The position numbers and the translations under genes are program-made. 64,000 bases of DNA. Source: Girardinichthys multiradiatus (lineage: Eukaryota; Chordata; Actinopteri; Cyprinodontiformes; Goodeidae). The number at the start of each line of letters is the position of its first letter. Position 1 is the stretch's first letter. This document shows positions 11,834 through 23,200 of the stretch, piece after piece. The notes under the pieces are model-generated. The model saw only the letters and a program-made list of their open reading frames with translations, searched no databases and was not told the origin of the DNA. The DNA is taken from contig NC_061818.1 of assembly GCF_021462225.1 (NCBI RefSeq), positions 16,575,462-16,639,461 on the forward strand, in the 5' to 3' direction.

Positions 11834-13443
11834 CAGGTCCTTCTAAAAATATTAGCATATTGTGATAAAGTTTATTATTTTTCATAATGTCATGATGAAA
11901 ATTTAACATTCATATATTTTAGATTCATTGTACACTAACTGAAATATTTCAGGTCTTTTATTGTCTTAATACGGATGATTTTGGCATACAGCTCATGAAA
12001 ACCCAAAATTCCTATCTCACAAAATTAGCATATCATTAAAAGGGTCTCTAAACGAGCTATGAACCTAATCATCTGAATCAACGAGTTAACTCTAAACACC
12101 TGCAAAAGATTCCTGAGGCCTTTAAAACTCCCAGCCTGGTTCATCACTCAAAACCCCAATCATGGGTAAGACTGCCGACCTGACTGCTGTCCAGAAGGCC
12201 ACTATTGACACCCTCAAGCAAGAGGGTAAGACACAGAAAGAAATTTCTGAACGAATAGGCTGTTCCCAGAGTGCTGTATCAAGGCACCTCAGTGGGAAGT
12301 CTATGGGAAGGAAAAAGTGTGGCAGAAAACGCTGCACAACGAGAAGAGGTGACCGGACCCTGAGGAAGATTGTGGAGAAGGGCCGATTCCAGACCTTGGG
12401 GGACCTGCGGAAGCAGTGGACTGAGTCTGGAGTAGAAACATTCAGAGCCACCGTGCACAGGCGTATGCAGGAAATGGGCTACAGGTGCCGCATTCCCCAG
12501 GTCAAGCCACTTTTGAACCAGAAACAGCAGCAGAAGCACCTGACCTGGGCTACAGAGAAGCAGCACTGGACTGTTGCTCAGTGGTCCAAAGTACTTTTTT
12601 CGGATGAAAGCAAATTCTGCATGTCATTCGGAAATCAAGGTGCCAGAGTCTGGAGGAAGACTGGGGAGAAGGAAATGCCAAAATGCCAGAAGTCCAGTGT
12701 CAAGTACTCACAGTCAGTGATGGTCCGGGGTGCCGTGTCAGCTGATGGTGTTGGTCCACTGTGTTTTATCAAGGGCAGGGTCAATGCAGCTAGCTATCAG
12801 GAGATTTTGGAGCACTTCATGCTTCCATCTGCTGAAAAGCTTTATGGAGATGAAGATTTCATTTTTCAGCATGACCTGGCACCTGCTCACAGTGCCAAAA
12901 CCACTGGTAAATGGTTTACTGACCATGGTATCACTGTGCTCAATTGGCCTGCCAACTCTCCTGACCTGAACCCCATAGAGAATCTGTGGGATATTGTGAA
13001 GAGAACGTTGAGAGACTCAAGACCCAACACTCTGGATGAGCTAAAGGCCGCTATCGAAGCATCCTGGGCCTCCATAAGACCTCAGCAGTGCCACAGGCTG
13101 ATTGCCTCCATGCCACGCCGCATTGAAGCAGTCATTTCTGCAAAAGGATTCCCGACCAAGTATTGAGTGCATAACTGTACATGATTATTTGAAGGTTGAC
13201 GTTTTTTGTATTAAAAACGCTTTTCTTTTATTGGTCAGATGAAATATGCTAATTTTGTGAGATAGGAATTTTGGGTTTTCATGAGCTGTATGCCAAAATC
13301 ATCCGTATTAAGACAATAAAAGACCTGAAATATTTCAGTTAGTGTGCAATGAATCTAAAATATATGAATGTTAAATTTTCATCATTACATTATGGAAAAT
13401 AATGAACTTTATCACAATATGCTAATATTTTGAGAAGGACCTG
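11834..13443 (+). mobile_element. Complete Tc1-like transposon with 198-bp terminal inverted repeats
   Basis: TA dinucleotides flank both ends (11832-11833 and 13444-13445). The left 198 bp (11834-12031) and the right 198 bp (13246-13443) are near-identical inverted repeats. The tips read caggtccttctaaaaatatt and, on the other strand, caggtccttctcaaaatatt. Between them is an intact transposase gene. Size (1610 bp) and layout are those of an autonomous fish Tc1-like element with long inverted repeats. It lies between pdgfb and csf2rb and disrupts no recognised gene. Confidence 0.93.
12162..13166 (+). CDS. Tc1-like transposase, full length, DD34E
   Basis: 334 residues from ATG to TGA without interruption, the usual Tc1 transposase length. 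Residues 8-45 form the first helix-turn-helix (KTQKEISERIGCSQSAVSRH). A basic hinge with GRKKCGRKR follows at 49-57 and a second DNA-binding region reaches about 110. The catalytic triad is visible: D148 in FSDESKF, D238 in FQHDLAPAH and E273 in NSPDLNPIENLW. There are 34 residues between the last two, which gives the DD34E signature. It would cut and paste the surrounding element in the nucleus. One departure I notice is R189 in VMVRGA, where relatives usually have Trp, and this might weaken activity. The intact frame suggests recent arrival; activity is not shown. Confidence 0.95.
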   Translation: MGKTADLTAVQKATIDTLKQEGKTQKEISERIGCSQSAVSRHLSGKSMGRKKCGRKRCTTRRGDRTLRKIVEKGRFQTLGDLRKQWTESGVETFRATVHRRMQEMGYRCRIPQVKPLLNQKQQQKHLTWATEKQHWTVAQWSKVLFSDESKFCMSFGNQGARVWRKTGEKEMPKCQKSSVKYSQSVMVRGAVSADGVGPLCFIKGRVNAASYQEILEHFMLPSAEKLYGDEDFIFQHDLAPAHSAKTTGKWFTDHGITVLNWPANSPDLNPIENLWDIVKRTLRDSRPNTLDELKAAIEASWASIRPQQCHRLIASMPRRIEAVISAKGFPTKY

Positions 13444-13446
13444 TAT

Positions 13447-13816
13447 GCACTATATTGCCAAAAGTTTTTTTTAGTATACTTTTACATGTACATAAACTTT
13501 GATGAAATCCTATTCTTAATCTCTAAGGTCCAGTTTGTTGATGGACCCACTGTTTCCTGCTATAGAAACTTTAACTCTTCTGCAAACATCTCCCAAAAAG
13601 GTTTAGGAGTGTATTAATAGTTAGATGACAAAACCAGATTTGCATCGTCTGCTCTAATTCATCCCAAAGGTGTTCAAGAAGGTTGAGGTCAGGACTCAGG
13701 TCTGTCATGTTTTCCCACACTGAACGTTATACACCTGTAGCCCCAGAAGTGATTGGAACACTAGAATTCACTGATTTGGTGCCGTGACCCAATACGTTTG
13801 ACAATATAGTGTATGT
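13447..13816 (-). mobile_element. Tc1-like relic or MITE, internally deleted
   Basis: The ends are cactatattgccaaaagt and, at the other side, gacaatatagtgta, which is a Tc1-family terminal inverted repeat. Inside are fragments of a known fish element (gctctaattcatcccaaaggtgttc, ggttgaggtcaggactc). Most of the transposase is deleted and no frame survives. It abuts the intact element at 11834-13443. Confidence 0.75.
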
Positions 13817-14084
13817 CTCTTGTTTTTGGATTGACCAGATCTCATTGTTCTGGGGAAGCAGATAGTCATGTAGAATTTTGCACCTTTCAATCCAATCTTA
13901 CCCACATAACCAAACGTGATCCGAAACTTTACCTGCAAATAAAGTTAAGTTAAATCTGCATCAGTAACTTTAGTTTCCTTATGTAACTTGTGACATATTT
14001 CATCATTCTTACAACTTTAATTTTCCATTGTTTTCAGACAGGTAGCTCAAGAGGGTTAGGTTCATTTTTATGTCTAAAACCAAG

Positions 14085-14435
14085 AAATATGGGGCTGCAC
14101 GGTGGCGCAGTTGGTAGCACTGTTGCCTTGCAGCAAGAAGGTCCTGGGTCTTTCTGCATGGAGTTTGCATGTTCTCCCCGTGCATGCGTGGGTTCTCACC
14201 GGGTACTCCGGCTTCCTCCCACAGTCCAAAGACATGCCTGGTAGGTTAATTGGTCACTCTAAATTGCCCTTAGGTGTATGAATGAGTGTGTGTATGGTTG
14301 TTTGTGTTTTGTCCTGCGATGGACTGGCGATCTGTCCAGGGTGTACCCTGCCTCTCGCCCATAGACTGCTGGAGATAGGCACCAGCTTCGCCGCGACCCA
14401 CTATGGAAGAAGCGGTAGAAAATGACTGACTGACC
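14085..14435 (+). repeat. Dispersed fish retroposon-like repeat with GACT tail
   Basis: It starts ggggctgcacggtggcgcag and carries cttcctcccacagtccaaag, gcgatggactggcgatctg and gaccc. It ends gaagcggtagaaaatgactg followed by a short GACT run. This is a common, non-coding fish repeat. The 3' half also occurs inverted at 545-690 and as a degraded piece near 18.9 kb. Confidence 0.8.
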
Positions 14436-17400
14436 AAGAAATATGTAAAAAAAAAAAACTAAAACGGGAGAGAAGTACATTTGTTTATAAATCAACAGCC
14501 AAAAATGTTCCAAAAGAGAAACTGTTTTTGTGGGTAAGAAGAAATCCAACCACTTCAGAGGTTTCATTCCACTGGTTTTCTACATAGATGTTATTTGGAG
14601 CAAATGTCCTTTCTATATCCATTTGCTGTGCTGCCAATAAGCAGCCACATAAAAATTCAGCATGTTCCCATAGAAAAGGTATTTTATGCTAAGAAAACAG
14701 TCAATTCTGTGATTACCAAGGGAAATATCCAGACAGTGCAGCTAGAGATGCTACGTCATCCATAGACCCATTCAGTAAATTATTGAAAAGTTGTTTTAGT
14801 AACTTAATTGACTAAGCGAATTTAATTATATAGATTATTTACACTAAGACTGATGTTTTTAAGCCCTTACTTCTGTTCATTATGATGATTTTCTAATTAC
14901 TCCAGAAATATGTGCTTAGCTAAAGATATGTTTAATACCTGCTTAAAGGTTATTGTCAAAAGGTATTTTTACTCTGACAAACGACCCTCATGGAGAACGC
15001 ATAATGTAATTAATTAAATATGATTGTTTAATGGTGGTGACTTCCATACTTAGTGGTTATGATTCAATAGATCCTTTGTTTTAGAAAAGCATGTTTTTGC
15101 TTTGAAAAACAATGGAAAGGACAATTTTGTTATAGTGATAAAGATTTTTAGGTTTTCTGTTTGTTAGAGCTAATGACATAAGCACCTTAAACTTGTAGTT
15201 AATGCAGTCACTTGCAATTCAATATGCAAACAGCATATTTATTTGCAAACACTTATTGCATCCAGAAGCACCACATTGAATAATGCACTCAAATTGAATT
15301 CCCCCCTACTTGAACTGAGTGTTTAGTTGCAAGTGGGTTCAAGGATTATGTGCCTAGTGTGAAAAAAACAAGAAAAGAAAAGTTGAGATTGAAAAACTGT
15401 TGGTGAACTTTGGCAAACACTCTCATTGTAGTTTGTTTTTCACAATTACCTACTTGACTTTTTTGGCTAGAAAAGCTTCCCAGTCAGCAGTGAGCTTTGC
15501 ATGTGAGCCATTGTGCCAAGAAGTCATACGTCTTCTGTCTAAGTGAAATCATACGAGGTATGACTTGAAAACCCATAATTCCCACTGCTCAAATGCAAAA
15601 TGCATAGGCTAAAATAAAGACTACAAACTGGTGTGTGCTGTGTATTCAAATATTTTTCTTATATTGTTGTGTCTGTCATAATATGTAGTTGTTCTTCCTG
15701 TCTTTTTTTTTTCATTACTGCTTTTTACACCACGCAGGTACTCAAGCAGCTGCCCTACTGTCAAATTCACACATTCATAATACTTCTAAACACCAGACTA
15801 TCTCTAAATTTTGCATTGAGGTGGGATGCCTGTTTTTCCATGGGTGTCGATCCGGCTCCCCGCCAACTGCTGACTTCAAACAAAAACAGTGTGGAGACGT
15901 GCACGGGGGCTTGTTGACTGCGACCAACACACAGCCTTATTCAAACACAAACAGGGATCAGCCACTGCAGTGGTGTGAGAGTGCCTCTGAGGAAGCAGAG
16001 ACCGTGACAAAAGACACGGGACGGTTCATGGATGACAGACCTTAAAAGAACATATGCCTTGTTTGGTCTCAGCAACACTGTTACCTAGACAGCAAACAGC
16101 CAATGGAATAATACATTGATAATTATACAAATGTTATCATTTTCATGGATTACTTTTAATAAGGTTGTATAACATCATAAAGGCTTGTTTGTTACTCCTG
16201 TAACAGATTTTGAATAGGAACAGAACAGCTCCTGGGTGTAAAGGTATGGTTAGAAAAATGTAGGCTCATGCAAATGTCTATTTAGTTTCTACCCAGGTCA
16301 TGCTTTCCCTGGGACGCTTTATAGAAGGTAACTGGTCTTTCAGCTCTTACTTAAAAGGCTTCTTACTTTACTGAGACTTATGGGTATACTGATGCGTCCA
16401 GCTCATGAGATGAAATGATAGTTTACAAGAATAAGGCGAGACAAGATTTTAGCATTATTTTTGTCAAAACTAAGATTCTCCATTTTCTGGGTGTTAGAGT
16501 TTCACAAACTGTTTTTTTAAGACTCAGTAAGCAGTCCAAAATTATCCACTCTTGGTTTGAACAATCTATACATCACTGTTTTTGTGCGTGTCTAATTCTA
16601 CGGTGAATCTAATGCCAGACAAATTGCATTGAAATGCTCCCTTTTTGCACAAATGAAATAAACCTTTTACAAATAAAGAAACAAATAGAATAATCCAGTT
16701 CAGGTTTGATCAGTCTAAGTGTTTTAAATTTGTAACAGGGGTGCTTCCATATGCTAACTGGCTTATATCATCATTCTGAAAAAGCCGGCAAAGAGGAAAA
16801 AAACCAAATAGAAAAAAAGAGGAAACAAGAACTAATCCCTGAGGTACGCCACCACAACATCCCAACCAAGCCATGAGATAGGATGAAGACCCAGTGAGTC
16901 AAATATGTCTCAGGTGGCTCTGGAGTGCCCTATTAGTGTCTCACAAATTTATTGGTAAAGCGATTCAGACAAAAGGTATAATTTCGTCAAGAACAAGAAA
17001 GGAAATGCCAATTTCTTTCTTTCTTCCAATTGTGCACTTAGGATAACTATGGCTGTTTGGGGCAATTACTTATTTTACTGTTAGCATATAGAGAAGCAAC
17101 ATATGATGAATTACAAGGTTAAAATTTCCAGTACACCTTTTACTTTCTGTATTGATGTTTGTTCAGGCATGAGCCTAACATGATCATGATGGCAAAATCC
17201 TATTTAGCTGATATATGTATTGATAAACACATGGCAAATAAATGTAGTCATGATTCTTTAAATCTACACAAATTCAATGAAAAAAACAAAATGTCTAAGT
17301 GGTAGCTTGTTTGTCTGAAAAAAGGGCATTGAAACATGTGGTGTGCCGCAGTAAATGTGCAGCCAAGCAGTACCTAAACGGCATGGTGTTACAATGAAAG

Positions 17401-18220
17401 AAGAAACACAAAAGATTAGAAAATAAACACACTGCAGATACAATGGATGCCATAAGTGTGTCATTTAAATACACCACTGCCACTGTAATTTGCCTGATCA
17501 GAAAAACTTGGAAACTTAAATGCAATCATAATATCAATGATGGTCCAGTCTACCTGAAAGAATTTTTCTTTTCCATGACCCTGATTATGGCTGGGTCCCC
17601 TGACGTTCAGCTGTGAGGAAACAGGAGGTTACACAAGAATCTGTTTTGCTCAACACGCTCCCTACACCTCCAGCAGTTTTTCCCCTGTTTTCTTTTTTGT
17701 TTGACCATCGGATGAGACATGCTGTACACACACAACCACACAATTACCTTCTCATTAAGCAGAGATTCTTCACCAGAGAATGAATGTTGGTCCATAGATC
17801 TAGCCTTTGTGTTTTAACACACTAAGTTTACTAGTAGCTAAGAAAAAATTGATTCATCCCTAAACTATTGTTAGAAACAATAGCCCTTTGAAGTGAGTTT
17901 AAGATAAAGGAATCATATTTGTTCAGAGAATTTGGAAAAGCCTGAATTGCTAGGAAAATATCCAGTTATCTCCCCTTCACATTCCACTGCTACAGTATAG
18001 GTAAAATATATTAACCATCATTGTGGGCATGATGACTCAGGATAGCCTGTTTCAAAGTGTCCCTCAGTCCCAACAGACAGGAAGTTCTACCTTTGAATGG
18101 GCTCGAACACAGGAAGTTCACATAAAGATGCCTGGAATTCCAGCATTTTGCTCTTTTTATGAACACAAGACTATTAAACATCAAGCCTTACAACCAATGA
18201 TATAAATTATGTATTCCTTG
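14436..18220. other. Intergenic, AT-rich; one possible exon inside
   Basis: Mostly featureless. The exception is the open segment at 15738-16045. Around 16790-16950 there is a purine-rich stretch that could be an old repeat tail, but I cannot assign it. Confidence 0.4.
15738..16045 (+). CDS. Possible terminal exon of an unrecognised gene
   Basis: A very good 3' splice site (a run of pyrimidines ending in accacgcag) is followed by about 102 open codons and a TAA. The peptide has six cysteines and is hydrophilic towards the end, closing with GRFMDDRP. An AATAAA occurs at about 16672. The frame needs one carried base, the same phase as the long pdgfb exon leaves, so a distant alternative pdgfb end cannot be excluded. 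I do not recognise a family. It could also be a chance open frame. Confidence 0.28.
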
Positions 18221-18224
18221 TGTA

Positions 18225-18660
18225 ATAATTTCAAACAGTGCTTTACAAAAGCAATGATTCCCTTTGATCTTTTCCACATTTCTTCATGCTAAAACTACAA
18301 AATAGAATGTATTTCATTGAAAATGTATGTGGCAGACCAAAACTTACAGTGCACAATTGAGAAGTGGAAAGAAAATAATATGTGGTGTTGTATGCATGTA
18401 GGCATTTGTCTTCAATGCACATAAATGTGTTTTGATCTATACCATTCGGTGCTGTAAGTTTAGGGTCATTCTTCAGCTGGAAGGTGAACCTCAATCTCGC
18501 TTTCAAGTTCTTTGCAGCCTCTCAGCTCTCTCCATCTTCCCTTTACCTCCAGCTTCCCTGCTCCTAGTATGATAAAAACATTCACACAGCATGATGCTGC
18601 CACCACCACGTGTTAATGTAGTGAAGGTGTGTTTCAAAATGAATATAGTATTTATAGTGA
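18225..18660 (-). mobile_element. Tc1-like relic fragment
   Basis: It contains degraded terminal-repeat sequence (cagtgctttacaaaagcaat) and interior motifs such as tttagggtcattcttcagct, aaggtgaacctc and cagcatgatgctgccaccac, which belong to the same family as 8247-8995. Truncated, with no intact frame. Confidence 0.65.
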
Positions 18661-18849
18661 ACCCATTTTTAGTTTTACCTACACTTAGCAACGTGCATGT
18701 AGGAAATGCATGCACACCAGATTTTTGGATTATTTGTGAAAAAGTGTAGAAAACGGCAACGATTTCATTCAACTTCAGAATCCTAGCATTTGGGTCGATC
18801 CTAAAATCTGAATGTTCACTCTACATTTTCACAGTTGTGTGCATGCATG

Positions 18850-18965
18850 GTTATTTGTCCTGTGTGTGTCTCTGTAGGTGCCTGTAATGGACTGGCAACC
18901 TGTCCATGGTCCGCCAAGGACCACCCCGCTGTCTAACCACTGGAAATTGGCTACGCAGGTGTTTC
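18850..18965 (+). repeat. Degraded piece of the dispersed repeat seen at 14085
   Basis: Stretches such as tggactggcaacctgtccat and ccactggaaattgg align with the 3' half of the repeat at 14085-14435, with many changes. Confidence 0.5.
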
Positions 18966-19904
18966 GTATCTAAATGCTACCAAAATTAATGTGCCGTTGT
19001 TACACTGTGGTTCTTAAAATTTCCGGCATACGTGGTATCCGATCAGTACAGTGGTTTACTGCAAATGTTTCATTTGCAAATTGTTTCAAGATTAAGAAAT
19101 GGAATACAGTTCGTAGGTTGCTACTAAAGGGGCAGGGTTAGTACAAATAAAATCAAATTGCACTATTTGACTTAATGATTTTAGTCAAGAATTTCCTCCA
19201 GTTGAACTTCAGGACAGGCTAACCCTCTGGCTGAAAGTAACAGGACATGAATAACTATCACAGCCTGTGATCAGAGACTTCTCTTAGAGTAATTTACATT
19301 AAACGTTTACCATTTGAAACTTCTATGCCAGACCCTAAAATATTCTGAGCTTTATGGCTTTCATTTTTTGACGCCTCCAGAGAGATCATCGAACAACTCC
19401 AGCCATTAACATGGTTAGCAGCATAAAAGATGACAATAGGAAAGCAATGGTTCCACTTCTGATATAGAAATGAAGTCCGATATCTTTCTGTTTACATGTA
19501 TATGATCCAAATGATGACCAGTAATTTAGCCAGTTTGTCTTATTAGCTTGTGTATTTAACTTTTATTGAAATTGAAATGCTCTAGACATGAAAAAAATGC
19601 TGAAAACAGCATTGCAGCATTAGTTTTTCTGAACTTGTGATACTTCGCCTTCTGACTCTGTATTAGCCCGTTTTCTGGGTGGCAGTTTGTTCACAGATTA
19701 CAGATAGTTACATATTACTGAAATACAATCACTATAGGCAACTTAAAACACTTTGTGCAACAAGATTAAATTGTGTTTTTCTTATAAAAGCTTAAGCATC
19801 CTGAAATAAAGTAGAAAGCTTATCAAAACGTCCATAACTGCTTAATTGTATCTGTTTATAAATCCTGCTGTGTCCTCATGAAATTAGCTCTTGCATGCTG
19901 CTGT

Positions 19905-20294
19905 TCATTTTGATGCTGCCATTAAGGCAGATGGGAGCTGGCAGTATCCAGATCTACTGCCCTCTTGTGGCCACGAGGGGAGAGGTCCTGATGTGTACTC
20001 AGAAGGTTGATTTTTCATAGTGGGCTCTCCAAAGCTGGATCGACTCTCAGACTGAATGGGCCGCAGTGTGGTGTGCGGGTGGTGCTGGTCCTGCTCAGGA
20101 CTGTCGTACCATTTTGGGCCTGAGTTGCTGTGGGATGTGAGATCCTCTGTGGACCTTGAGAGAGTGTGGCTGGGAAGGCACACGTAATCTTTATCATTAA
20201 GGGGGCATGGTGCCACAAAAAGAGGTGTGGCTCCATCTGATGATGTTTTATTGAGCTCTTTTTGCTGGACCTTCGCTGACATGGCTCCTGATTC
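19905..20294 (-). CDS. csf2rb: csf2rb exon 14: C-terminal tail
   Basis: 390 bp coding from acceptor ctgtcacag to TAA. It contains KDYVCLPSH and SGYCQLPS, Tyr-x-x-Leu-Pro motifs like the STAT5-docking sites DYLCLP and DYCFLP in human. The remainder is Ser/Pro-rich. Confidence 0.9.
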   Translation of the reverse strand, partial: ESGAMSAKVQQKELNKTSSDGATPLFVAPCPLNDKDYVCLPSHTLSRSTEDLTSHSNSGPKWYDSPEQDQHHPHTTLRPIQSESRSSFGEPTMKNQPSEYTSGPLPSWPQEGSRSGYCQLPSALMAASK

Positions 20295-23200
20295 CTGTGA
20301 CAGATGGACATGCATTAAACAGGTGCAAAATCAAACAAAGAAACCAACACACAGTATTTGCTTTTGTGAAGTGTCCTACTCCTTCATTAAGTATATTTTT
20401 GAAGGTCAGCCATAAATCATTATGTGCTTTCATTGTTAGCAGTGGGTGTAAAAAGCTACATTCTGTTAAGGTATAAGTTTCCTGCTAAGTTTTATGCTGA
20501 GGATAAAAAATAAGGATTCAAAATCATCTGAAGATAAAAGCATCTCTTAAAACCTAACACATCAGGAAAGAATGATGTATTTTTCATGAGCAGAAAACGA
20601 ATTTAAACATTTTCAGTGTTATTTTCAGTCTGTTATTTAATGTTAACCTGCTTGGACTGCAGCCCCTTTATGTGCTAGCTGAAAGATTTAGCATTAAAAA
20701 AAAACTAAAACTTTACTCTGAAACTAAAGTCAGAAGAAAAAATGCTAACAAAAGAGCTTGTGGCAATAGGACTGTTGACACAACAGACACCAAAATAACA
20801 GAACTAAAGTTCAAACTCAGTCTTGTACTCATACATACAAGCTAGCTTTAACACTGTAGAAAAGCTAGAAAGCTAGAAATTAGAAAGCATTTGTTAATGC
20901 ATGTGAGGCTTTTGATGCGATCAATGGGGTGGAATTCAGTGTCCTGCTGCTTTATGACAGGGTATGTTACTTTTCTGTAAAATCACCGTCTTATATTATG
21001 TCTTTTTTCATAAGCAAGGGTAACAGACCAACTGGGAGGGGCATTTTTATACTCCGGGTTCCCCCAAGTGGTCCTATAATCATTAGCCATATTAATCAGA
21101 CAGTTGGTGATGAAAAAGGGTGACAGGTATTAGTAATATGCAAGGCTGTGAAAAGCTTGCATTTCAATATCTAGTTAGTGATAAAAGTCCTAGAATTTTA
21201 CACTTTTATTACTAACAAGTCTAGGATGTTCCTGCTAAGAGTTTCTTTGTTCTTGCCACACTTCAGTCTCCTGAGTACCAACTTTTAAATACCTGAGCCT
21301 ATGTGAGTACTGTTTCTGACCTCGATGTCCTCAATGTACCCATCTTTTCAAAGCTACCTTCATAAGGATAATGCACCATGTCACAAAGGTCAAATCATCG
21401 CAACCTGGTTTCCTAAACATGACAATGACCTCACTGCACTCTAAGGGACACCGCAGTCACCAGATTTCAGTTCAACAAAGAACCTTTGGGATGGGATGGA
21501 ATGGAAATATTACGTCCTGGATCAACAGCCAAAAAATCTGCCGCAACTGAATGATGCCGCCATGCCAGTTTGGACCAATATATCTGAGAAATGTGCCAGA
21601 AACATTGTTGAATCTATGCTAAGAAGAAATCTGGCAGTTCTGAAGCCAAAATGGGATTTAATCTGATACTAGCAAAGACTGCCCAATAAAGTAGCTGGTT
21701 AGTGTATATAACATCTTTAGGATTAAATGTCAGTTTATTTTTCATCTGATTCTTTAAAGAAATGTCAAATATTCATTTATTGTTCTACTCCATTGTTCTT
21801 GTTCAAGGTAGCTGACCTGACAGAAGATGTAAGGCCCACTGAAGCTTATAGCTGACGTGTCTAAACCATTAACGCTATCAGTTGTAGAGGGGAGTTTATC
21901 GCAGTTCCTGCATTTCCAGTTCTGATCAGCACAACTTTTCTCAGTGCCCTTGGTCGGCCACAGCAAAGTGTCTGAGGACCTGCAGGGGGAGACAGTGCAT
22001 CATTTAATCATGTATTTCGTCAGACTGCCAACATCCGCTTCAACAGAAGAGTTTTTCCTGAAGAATTGTCGCATTATCTGACTGCTGTGGAGTTATGTGA
22101 GTGAAATGTGAAATTTAGTACCAGGTTGATATGCTGTCGAACTGCTGCACGTTACAAATAGAGGTCTTCTCACTTTGCATGAAGAATGGTGAAGGGGAAG
22201 ACTGAATCAAAAGAAAACATGCGGAAATTAAGCAAAACTTAATCCAATACATAGTGGTGTGAAAAACTGTTTACCCTCTTACGTATTTCTTTTGTTTTGC
22301 TTTTTGTTACATTTAAATGTTTCAGATCAAACTAATTTGGACATTGCATAAAGATAACTCCAATAAATACATAAAGCAGTTTTCAAATTATGATTTCTGG
22401 TCCTGTGTGAAAAAGTTATTTCCTCCTATGTTAAATGATGAATTAACTGTAATAAAACTAATAAAATTAAAAAAAAGATGAGCTCAAGTCCCCAAATCAA
22501 ACCTAGGCCTAATATTACCTGGCCTGCAAATTAAATAAATAATTTAAATAGAACCTCATTGACAGCTGAAAGATTTCACAAAGCAACACATCATCAAAAC
22601 ATAATTCAAAAACTGTAGAAAAACAGTGTTAGACATCTGTTATTCTGGAAAGGATTACAAAGACATTCGTTACCAAAGTGAGAACCATTATCCACAACTG
22701 GAGATGACATGAAGCAGTGGTGAACCTTTACAGGAGAGGCCAGTCAACCAAAATTACTCCAAGAGCACAGCACCAATTATAAAAACATACCCAGCATGAC
22801 ATCTAATGCATCGCAGATTTTACGTGCCTCGGTTAAGGTCAGAGTTTATAGTTCAACATTCAAAAAGAGAGATTGGACAAAGTGGCTTCCACAGTTCCTT
22901 GTCCAAAATCACCGCTGACCAAAAGGAAAACCAAACCCTGTCTCACATTTACCAAAATCATCTTGATGATCTTCAAGAATTTAGGGAAATATTATTTAAG
23001 GAAGGTGTGGTTCATGTTACATCTGACCTGAAACTGAAAGCATTTCAGAAACACACCAGCACACTGACAGTCAAACACCGTGGTGGTAGTGTGAGGCTTT
23101 GGTACTGCTTTGCTTCCTCAGGACCTGGATCACTTGCCATAATGAATTGTTGGACCACTTGTTTGCTGAGTATTGGATTATCTGCCCGTTGTTGGACGTC

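Noticed and set aside
12122..12566. Long open frames on the - strand opposite the Tc1 transposase
   Set aside because: Antisense shadows of the intact transposase gene.
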